Source of the DNA: Echinostoma caproni
Lineage: Eukaryota > Platyhelminthes > Trematoda > Plagiorchiida > Echinostomatidae
Assembly: GCA_900618425.1 (NCBI GenBank)
Contig: UZAN01047901.1
Coordinates: forward strand, 11,457-25,292
DNA length: 13,836 bases
Direction of reading: 5' to 3'
In this document: piece after piece, positions 7,835-13,836 of the stretch
Numbering within the stretch: the stretch's first letter is position 1
Layout: each line of letters begins with the position of its first letter
The notes under the pieces: generated by a model
What the model saw: the letters and a program-made list of their open reading frames with translations, nothing else
Database searches by the model: none
Told to the model about the DNA's origin: nothing
Made by a program: the position numbers and the translations under genes

Positions 7835-9382
7835 GTGCCATCGTGTACGCCTGGAACACCACACCGGGCAGCAAATGTTGGGCAATCGATTGTTTGTGAA
7901 CTACGCCAGCTACATAAAAATGGTCACATCGATGCGTCTACTGTTACCCAACTCATTTCTCGTGACTCACGACTGCCTGGAATGTACGGTTTCTCCAAGG
8001 TTCACAAAGAAGGGATGCCATTACGTCCTATCCTCTCTATGATTGGTGCACCACACCAAACGTTAGCACGTTGGTTGGCCAAACTGATAGATCCAATCAG
8101 GCGCAAGATTGCAGCACACAGGCTGGAGGACTCATTTGAATTTTCGGACGAAATGGTGACGCTAAATGTTTCCAAGAAACATATGGTATCGTATGACGTC
8201 TGCTCATTATTCACGAATGTTTCTCTTGAAGAGACAATAGATATTGTTTGCTCCCACACCAGTAATCTCAGTGTACCACCTCATCATCTTAAGAAGCTCC
8301 TGCTGTTGTGTACAAAAGACGTACAGCTTCGTTTCAATGGCAGCTTGTATCGACAAGTTGATGGTGTGGAAATGGGAAGCCCACTATGACCAATGTTAGC
8401 CGACATATTCATGGGTCACCTAGAAGAAACAAAAACTTTATCAATCGATACATGAGACTTTTCTATAAGCGTTATGTTGGTGACACGTTTGTCGTTGTCA
8501 AGGACAAGAATCCTGATAAAGAAATGCTAAAATCTTTCGATTTCTCTCACTGCAACATCTAATTTATCATAAAACATGAATCTAAGACATTCTTTCAATT
8601 CATGGATGTCAAACTCACGAGAAGATGAATCTCTTCTCAGGTCTACATACCACAAACCAACTTGGACCGGACAGTATCTGAACTTCAGATGCTTCTGTCC
8701 AATACAATAAAAGCGAGCCCTGGTAAACGGCTTGTTTTCTATAGCAAAACGAATTTGTTCCGCGGAAACACTTAAAAGCGATCTTGAGCTGATATCCTGT
8801 GCATTACAGGATAACGGGTATACGCGGAATTTCATTGCAAAGTATGGCAACAACCTAGAGACCAGAACTAGGCGAAACGACGTACCAAAGAAACACCTTC
8901 TCATCACATTACCCTTTAAAGGTGATCAGAATGAGAGGCTATCACAACATCGACTGAAACACGCTCTATCAAGAACGTACAACGCCGTTCCGCTTACAAT
9001 TCTCCATAAAAGCAGACGAATGATCACTGAATCCAAATCGGACAAGCTAAACTCTCAAGGTACCTCCTCGTGTATTTACATATTTCAATGCATTTGCGGT
9101 AGCACGTATATCGGAAGAACCGAGAGACGCTTGGCCACTCGGATATCAGAACACGTCCCGAGAACTCTAGCACTCAATGGCTCGAAGATCCCCTCCAGCT
9201 CTATTACCCGCCATATATTGGACTGCAAATTTTGCATCGATCCCAAGCAAGCATTCCGGGTGTTAAATCAACAAAAAACGGGGCGGTTGTTACGGCTTGC
9301 TGAGGCCGTAGCCATTCGGTATCACAAACCAGACCTCTGCAAACAATTAGAATTTGTGGCCAGTCTAACTCTCCCAAGGTAG
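7835..9382 (+). pseudogene. Penelope-like retroelement: RT plus GIY-YIG endonuclease, broken
   Basis: PLEs encode a telomerase-related RT fused to a GIY-YIG nuclease and copy themselves by target-primed reverse transcription. The first frame holds LPGMYGFSKVHKEGMPLRPI (from 7979), APHQTLARWLAKLIDPIRRK, MVSYDVCSLFTNVSLEETID with the catalytic Asp at 8195-8197, and RQVDGVEMGSPL. A TGA at 8387 follows, then PMLADIFMGHLEE. After a frameshift (about 8430) comes FYKRYVGDTFVVVKDKNPDK, where YVDD has become YVGD (GGT at 8479). That frame has a TAA at 8560. It shifts back near 8617 to DESLLRSTYHKPTWTGQYLN, with a TAA at 8708. From 8711 to 9382 the C-terminal part is open: SCIYIFQCICGSTYIGRTER from about 9068, RISEHVP, and AEAVAIRYHKPDLCKQLE with the catalytic Glu at 9302. 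The first and last frames are the same. There is no credible ATG at the start. Confidence 0.92.
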
Positions 9383-9545
9383 GGCTATCACCTTGATCCC
9401 GATCGGTGAAAATGTTTTCCCACTCTATACCTCTGTTCAACCCGACTGTGATTGGTGACTTTTGACCTTCGCACTGATTTTGGAGTGTTTTTTATGTTTA
9501 AAGATTTGTCATTGTCCTGATCGAACTTTCACATGAATGTTTGTA

Positions 9546-9593
9546 CACAGCTGAAGAGATAACGTGAAACAGTTGAATTCAACCTGTCCTGTG
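9546..9593 (+). ncRNA. Hammerhead ribozyme (type I) in the PLE 3' region
   Basis: Stem I is CACAG (9546-9550) with CTGTG (9589-9593), five perfect pairs. The core CTGAAGA (9551-9557) fits the consensus CUGANGA. GAAA is at 9566-9569. Stem III pairs CAG/CTG (9570-9572, 9584-9586) and TTG/CAA (9573-9575, 9580-9582) around an AATT loop with one bulged C. The cleavage triplet GTC ends at 9588. Stem II (GATAACGT) does not pair well, so activity is doubtful. PLEs are known to carry hammerheads in their terminal repeats, and this one lies about 160 bp after the PLE ORF on the same strand. Confidence 0.72.
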
Positions 9594-9596
9594 ACG

Positions 9597-9615
9597 ATAT
9601 ATATATATATATATA
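9597..9615. repeat. (AT)n microsatellite
   Basis: An uninterrupted AT dinucleotide run starts four bases after the hammerhead and may mark the end of the PLE copy. Confidence 0.9.
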
Positions 9616-9902
9616 CATATATTTATTTATAACTCATGTGCATAATCTATTGCATTGGCTGAAAAACACAAAATCAGACATACGAGACATTCTCTCGATT
9701 GCCATGCGTGGCTCCTTGAAGACATACTACGCAGACATGAGAGGGAACTAACCACCTCGCTCAAACAACACCACTCTGTTCATTGTACGTATCTTATCGC
9801 TGTTCACAACTGAGATGTACTTGGTCATCAAATTCCTCGAGATTTCTAATCAACTGATTGTATAATTTTATACACATGTTACTTGCCAAAAATAAATTTT
9901 AC
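9616..9902. other. Unassigned DNA ending at the 28S junction
   Basis: A plus-strand frame reads WLLEDILRRHERELTTSLKQ, then HHSVHCTYLIAVHN and a stop. No family was recognised. Because the 28S homology to its right starts at the R2 insertion site, this could be the 3' untranslated end of a 28S-specific element, but no motif proves it. Confidence 0.35.
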
Positions 9903-9974
9903 TAGCCAAATGCGTCGGCATCTAATCGGTGACGCGCATGAATAGATTAACTACTAGATTCCCACTGGATCCTT

Positions 9975-10012
<38 letters not shown>

Positions 10013-10182
10013 AGGCAGAATAAGCGGGCCATGAAGGCCGTGTTGAGCTAGCCTCTGATCTGACTTTGTGACGAGACATGACGGGTGTAGCGTAAATGGT
10101 ACACAGGTCTTTCGCTGTTTACCGTCAAGGAAATACCATCACCGTCATTGTTTCTTTGTTTTTTTCGGTAAAACGGGAGCGT
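9903..10182 (+). pseudogene. Diverged 28S rRNA gene fragment
   Basis: Conserved 28S strings appear in order: TAGCCAAATGC (9903), CATCTAAT, GTGACGCGCATGAAT, GATTCCCACTG, CTACTATCTA, GCGAAACCACAGCCAAGGG (9986), AACGGGCT, GCAGAATAAGCGGG, TGTTGAGCT, GACTTTGTGACGAGACATGA (about 10062-10081), GGTGTAGC, GGAAATACCA (about 10129), then a TTTCTTTG-rich part and CGGGAGCG (ends 10182). This is the region downstream of the R2 site in domain IV-V of the large-subunit rRNA. ACTTTGTGACGAGACATG resembles flatworm 28S. Many substitutions and small indels show it is not a working gene. The homology may extend to about 10265 through an expansion segment. No 28S sequence lies upstream of 9903. Confidence 0.88.
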
Positions 10183-11580
10183 GAATTTTATCCTATGCAC
10201 ATGGTGGCCTCCGTGATGTATGTGTTGGTGATGTCAGGTTAGTCGTGTCTTCGACCGCAGNCATCTCATCCCGATTATGATGAGCTATCCTTTGTGCATT
10301 ATATTTCCTACAACTGCAATCGTCGGTGATTTCGGGTTAAGCACAAACATATGCTGACCAAACGACAAATCGCTGGCACTTCGATAACAACACAATTCAG
10401 GCAAAACCTTGGTCATAGTGAAATCGCCGCTTTTCCGGGGTAAACTAAAAGTAAGTGGAAATGTTTGGTGATCTCAACATAAAGTGTGTATGATTTCCTT
10501 GAACAACATTCGCAAAGGTATTGAAAATCTCTCTAATAGAATTGCCGGAAACGGTTATCTCAATAATTATCGATAGCACTTAAAGATCCATTTCGGGAAA
10601 CACAAAGGAACCAATTTTCAGCGTGTGTTCTGTTTTGTGCTGTGTGTTTGTGCGCTTGAAGATACTTGGTCATTTCCGAACCGGTGTTGTACAGCCGCGC
10701 ACGGAATGCTGTTTGTGTGTAACGGTCGAGACAGTTCAAATTCAATAACGTGATTATACAGCACAATAAGATGCTGTTTTGTTATTTTTACTGCCGCTTT
10801 TGTTTTTGGAAGATACAATGGAGATAAAGACAAGATAAATGGTTCGCGCACGAGGTTTCATGATATACCTATTTCGATAAATATCATGTGTCACTGGAAA
10901 TAAGTTCCGATTGATCACACACACACAACGTACGCTTTTCGAAATAAAATCCGGTAGGCAAAATAACAGCAGGCCAGTTACATCTGTTTCGTTATAGCAA
11001 TCCATATTGTTCCATGTACTGCGAGGTGAATCTTATTACGTGATGTGTAAACTGATCCTAGGTGTGTAGGTATTGTGATTGTGCTTCGGCACGTCTACCA
11101 AGTTGTTCCAGTTCCCACGCTGGGACCAGATTGTCGCTTGGTGACTGGTTATGGTAGAGATAATGATGGTACGCAACGCTTCTGATTGCATTGTGTAGTG
11201 GTACTGTGTGTGTTTGTGTGTGTCGAAGGGGTGGGGTCGAGTCAAGCACTTCGATCACGATTGCTTCAACCGTGCACGTACACCAAATAGAAATACCAGA
11301 GAAACCAGAGGGGACTACATCGTTTTGTTTACATTCTCCTGTGGAGCGAGCTGGATGAGAGGAACAGTAATATCAAAGAGAACTACGGAACACCACCCTC
11401 GTTTGTTGTTACACGGAGAAACCGGGACTGCGAGAAACGCTATATGACAATACCTGCTCGAATCAAATCCCCAGGTTCATGTAATTCGACTGTTCAGAAC
11501 TGTTTATCGTGTTCCGCTGTTATCAGCCAAACCAGTGAACTTTATCCTGCTGTGTACCGCTGAACCTTTCGCGATCAGCC
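10183..11580. other. Long stretch with no assignable gene
   Basis: Open stretches on the minus strand (10560-11258) and the plus strand (11208-11447) have low-complexity or unremarkable translations. An N lies at about 10261. A short CA run is at 10917-10926. Nothing else was recognised. Confidence 0.55.
11205..11223. repeat. (GT)n microsatellite, imperfect
   Basis: TGTGTGTGTTTGTGTGTGT, a GT run broken by one T. Confidence 0.85.
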
Positions 11581-11589
11581 ACTATGCAA

Positions 11590-11760
11590 TCCGTCCTTCC
11601 TGAGGATACGCAAATAATGGGAAGACGGACGAGATTTTCGGGGTTATATCCACCACGCACTACTCCTTTACTTGATGTACGGTTGTCCTCGCCCGAAGCT
11701 ATCTGCATGTTTGTCCAATATATTCTGCCGGGCAATCCCAGCCGCTAATCTTGTAAACAA
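11590..11760 (-). pseudogene. GIY-YIG endonuclease fragment of another PLE
   Basis: The minus strand reads DCPAEYIGQTCR, a stop, LRARTTVHQVKE, another stop, and then CVVDITPKISSVFPLF. This fits the PLE GIY-YIG block CxxxYIGQTxRxLxxRxxEH, with the His of the EH pair kept as VH. The frame 11735-11523 continues with NPENLVRLPIICVSSGRTDC, which resembles the following NPxSxVxxHxxxxGHxxxW part, implying a frameshift. No RT blocks of this element were seen on either side, so it is an isolated piece. Confidence 0.55.
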
Positions 11761-11783
11761 ACCGAAACGACGGGCCATTGGTT

Positions 11784-11824
11784 TCGAGCATCTGGACAGC
11801 GTTNTCGAGCATCTGGACAGCGTT
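11784..11824 (+). repeat. 20-bp direct repeat flanking an N
   Basis: The unit TCGAGCATCTGGACAGCGTT occurs at 11784-11803 and again at 11805-11824, separated only by an N at 11804. This looks like two contig ends joined without removing their overlap. Confidence 0.85.
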
Positions 11825-12031
11825 AACGTCACTTGTCAGCACTCATCCTAATGCTGATTTGACCTCAGATAACCCAGAGCCCATAGACAAACATTGCACA
11901 GAAGGATGTGCCCAACACCCGATCCGGATCGTTGACGGAAACGGAATTACATACAAATACACACGGAGTGCGTGACAGTTTAGTTGGCAAACTGTTCCTG
12001 ACTGATTCGACTGTAAAATCACCTTGTTAAA
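11825..12031. other. Short unassigned gap before LINE copy 1
   Basis: No motif was recognised in any frame. It lies between the repeat around the N and the left edge of the LINE copy. Confidence 0.4.
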
Positions 12032-12162
12032 GGTTACCAGCGGTAACCGAAACGTCGGCTTATTTTCCCCTGTACCGAAATCACTGTTCTCAAAATTTCA
12101 AATTATATAAGACATATCACACGGCGCATCGATTTTTCGATACACTCCGAACGTCGTTCGGA
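12032..12162 (-). repeat. Three perfect hairpins in the LINE 3' tail
   Basis: Arms are GGTTACC/GGTAACC (12032-12048), ATCGA/TCGAT with a TTTT loop (12128-12141) and TCCGAAC/GTTCGGA with a GTC loop (12146-12162). The same three occur in copy 2 at 13300-13316, 13396-13409 and 13414-13430. The only difference in them is one base in the loop of the first. A structured 3' end could be what the element's RT recognises. Confidence 0.7.
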
Positions 12163-12405
12163 TCTGACGCTATTATTGCTACCTATGGTTACACCAAGAT
12201 ATCTGTAAGCGTTCAACCTAGATGAACGATTGTTATCGCTGTGTGGTCCGTCGGAGATGAAGAAAGAGCCGAACTATATAGACACTCAACACATTTACCG
12301 GGTTTTACGGTTATACCCGATGATGAAAAGACTGACTGAATTTGATCAAGATTGTCGGTGAAGGAACTTAGACTGAAGTAAGAAGAAATGGGTTGGCACA
12401 GCACG
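12032..12405 (-). mobile_element. LINE 3' fragment, copy 1 (CR1/jockey-type), 5'-truncated
   Basis: Read on the minus strand, this starts inside the RT with VLCQPISSYFSLSSFTDNLD, then QIQSVFSSSGITVKPGKC and VECLYSSALSSSPTDHTAIT. This is block D, just after the YADD box (NLDxIQxWxSSxGxxxxPxKC). About 180 bp of untranslated tail follows. The tail ends at 12032 in CCGACGTTTCG and a perfect hairpin, GGTTACC-GCT-GGTAACC, with no poly(A). The right edge at about 12405 is a 5' truncation typical of LINE insertions; the truncated end matches copy 3 at 6916. Confidence 0.8.
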
Positions 12406-13060
12406 GGGTATCTACAATCATCCAGTATATGAAAATTTACGGAAACACATTTCCTACCTGTGTCCGAAAGAATTTTAGGTTTTGCTAAAACCGTTCATGT
12501 GAAAATGAATACAATCGGTTGTTATAAACTGATCGTCTTCTTTCATTTAAAACTCATCAGACGAAATAATCGCCATTTCGTTTCAGGTGTATAATTTGAT
12601 ATACATTTATTTGTGATGTGAACATTGTACTCCTTGACAGTTATCAAGATAAGCATAAATAATGAAAAGTTCATAGCGTAAACAGGGTCTCGGAGGAACA
12701 TAGTTCGCGTATTTGTGATTCACCCGGTGGAAATCAACCAGAAAGTAATTTTTCATCACACGAAATTAAGTTTTCCAATACCGAGTTGCAGTTAAGGAAT
12801 CATATTAAACAGTGTGATGTGAAACATCCGGTTCGGTTGACTTAAAAACGGTGAAGGGAATGAACTAGAGAGAAACTGTTTGATTGTGTATAAAGTGTAA
12901 GCAGTTTTATGGTGTGGCATTCAGGAAGGATGGAAGTAAATTCAGGTATTGCGGAATTGGGAGATGAAAAGAGTCTGAGAGTCCGCACGGCGGTCGCGAG
13001 TTCCGTTTTGCTGGATAATTATTTTACGGTTGATATGAAGTCCACACATGGATAGATTAT
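12406..13060. other. AT-rich stretch with no assignable gene
   Basis: No coding motif or known repeat was seen on either strand. Confidence 0.5.
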
Positions 13061-13073
13061 TACACTTATCAAC

Positions 13074-13217
13074 TATCTCAAGGGTAAGGGTTTGAAGTCC
13101 GAATCCGAAGAATCGCGGCTCGAGTCCCAACAGGAACACATTTGGTAGGCATTGCTGACGAGTCCCGAACGGGACGAAAAAGCATTGCATCGTATCGCAT
13201 CATGTACATTGTACATG
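13074..13217 (+). mobile_element. tRNA-derived SINE, Sm-alpha-like
   Basis: A pol III A-box-like string TATCTCAAGGG lies at 13074-13084 (8 of 11 matching TAGCTCAGTGG). A B box GGCTCGAGTCC lies at 13117-13127 (10 of 11 matching GGTTCGANTCC). The 32-bp gap between them is normal for tRNA-like promoters. A hammerhead core follows at 13149-13188, and a perfect hairpin CATGTAC-ATT-GTACATG at 13201-13217 precedes a GAAGAAG-rich tail. A tRNA-like promoter followed by a hammerhead is the layout of the schistosome Sm-alpha SINE. The 5' boundary was not determined. Confidence 0.62.
13149..13188 (+). ncRNA. Hammerhead ribozyme relic lacking stem III and the cleavage site
   Basis: The core CTGACGA (13155-13161) is followed by a perfect stem II, GTCCC (13162-13166) with GGGAC (13171-13175) around GAAC, and GAAA (13176-13179). 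The flanks GCATTG (13149-13154) and CATTGC (13183-13188) pair at five of six positions, forming stem I. Only AAG separates GAAA from stem I, so the short stem III and the NUH triplet are gone. It cannot self-cleave as it stands. Confidence 0.68.
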
Positions 13218-13299
13218 ACCCACAGAAGAAGAAGTCCTATATTTGGAAATAATTTAGGCAAAAATATTTTTCATCTCATCCGGAATAGGTCTTAGGAAC

Positions 13300-13836
13300 G
13301 GTTACCTGCGGTAACCGAAACGTCGGCTTATTTTCCCCTGTACCGAAATCACTGTTCTCAAAATTTCAAATTATATAAGACATATCACACGGCGCATCGA
13401 TTTTTCGATACACTCCGAACGTCGTTCGGATCTGACGCTATTATTGCTACCTATGGTTACACCAAGATATCTGTAAGCGTTCAACCTAGATGAACGATTG
13501 TTATCGCTGTGTGGTCCGTCGGAGATGAAGAAAGAGCCGAACTATATAGACACTCAACACATTTACCGGGTTTTACGGTTATACCCGATGATGAAAAGAC
13601 TGACTGAATTTGATCAAGATTGTCGGTGAGGGAACGTAGACTGAAGTAACAGAAAAAAAGAGGGCATATCACAAATAAAAGTGGAAAACAAGTATTGGGA
13701 TAGCACAACTCTTTGAAAAACTCCAAAGTTGTTGACTAAGTGTTTAGACTAAGTGTTTAGCCTTGCCCAATCTAGTTGTTTGTACTCTATCTGCAAAATA
13801 GTTGGATAGACAAACTAACAAAGGCTTGGGGCATTC
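13300..13836 (-). mobile_element. LINE 3' fragment, copy 2 (CR1/jockey-type), running off the right edge
   Basis: The part 13300-13649 matches copy 1 (12032-12381) with no gaps and three mismatches by eye, including 322 identical bases. It encodes the same block D (SLTDNLDQIQSVFSSSGITV, KPGKC) and ends in the same hairpin at 13300. From about 13660 to 13836 it matches copy 3 (6712-6890) in inverse orientation, including the RT string YFADRVQT. Compared with copy 3 it lacks about 53 bp covering the YADD box and has about 12 extra bases near 13715. It continues beyond the window. Confidence 0.85.

Noticed and set aside
8002..8259. Open stretches antisense to the PLE (8002-8259, 8527-8907, 9204-9440)
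   Set aside because: They are shadows of the plus-strand PLE frame, which has clear RT and GIY-YIG motifs.
9643..9770. Plus-strand frame WLLEDILRRHEREL as a possible C-terminal domain of an R2-type protein
   Set aside because: No CCHC or restriction-like endonuclease motif could be read; kept only as unassigned sequence next to the 28S junction.
10560..11258. Overlapping minus-strand open stretches
   Set aside because: Translations are unremarkable and partly driven by GT/CA-rich sequence; no gene evidence.
12545..12575. Minus-strand CTGATGA followed by GAAA, a hammerhead-like pair
   Set aside because: No stem I or stem III pairing and no properly placed NUH triplet were found; only a weak three-pair stem II is possible.
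1..13836. CRISPR arrays, bacterial operons, Shine-Dalgarno sites or prophage features
   Set aside because: No regularly spaced repeats or operon-like gene packing; all recognisable features are eukaryotic retroelements and 28S rRNA.

Overview
This is eukaryotic, non-coding, repeat-dense DNA that looks like a flatworm genome, most likely a digenean trematode (fluke). Three things point that way: a decayed 28S rRNA segment of flatworm type, a tRNA-derived SINE carrying a hammerhead-ribozyme relic laid out like the schistosome Sm-alpha element, and a mixture of Penelope-like, R2-like, Ty3/gypsy-like and other non-LTR retroelement relics. I found no intact host protein gene, no tRNA gene, no CRISPR array and no bacterial-type operon. 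Nearly every stretch that can be assigned is a broken transposable element. Four isolated N bases (about 1911, 3574, 10261 and 11804) suggest a draft assembly. All calls come from reading the translations and motifs by eye; no database search was possible.

Layout. 1-1398 (- strand): an R2-clade non-LTR element with a possible zinc-finger remnant, a Myb-like domain and the N-terminal part of the RT, running out of the left edge. 1400-2930: AT-rich DNA with nothing assignable. 2934-2972: a CGAC-ATTTCG plus hairpin terminal motif. 3110-3148: a weak hammerhead relic. 3885-4523 (+): a Ty3/gypsy-like gag with several stops. 4726-5435 (-): a Penelope-like element (PLE) RT split by about 340 bp. 5590-5800 (+): a C-terminal RT fragment of a LINE. 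6246-7003 (+): LINE RT relic, copy 3 of a family seen again on the right. 7004-7640 (-): a second, different gypsy gag with a probable primer-binding site and LTR end. 7835-9382 (+): the best element here, a near full-length PLE RT plus GIY-YIG endonuclease. It is followed at 9546-9593 by a hammerhead ribozyme with good stems I and III.

9903-10182 (+): a diverged 28S rRNA piece whose left edge falls exactly on the R2 insertion site. 10200-11580: nothing assignable apart from a microsatellite. 11590-11760 (-): a GIY-YIG fragment of another PLE. 11784-11824: a 20-bp direct repeat around an N. 12032-12405 and 13300-13836 (-): LINE copies 1 and 2, whose 3' parts are almost identical. Between them lies a Sm-alpha-like SINE with pol III A and B boxes and a hammerhead core (13074-13217).

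The elements do not act together as a system. The window is a nested retroelement graveyard in which three separate hammerhead-ribozyme relics and an R2/28S link can be read. These are the most interesting signals.
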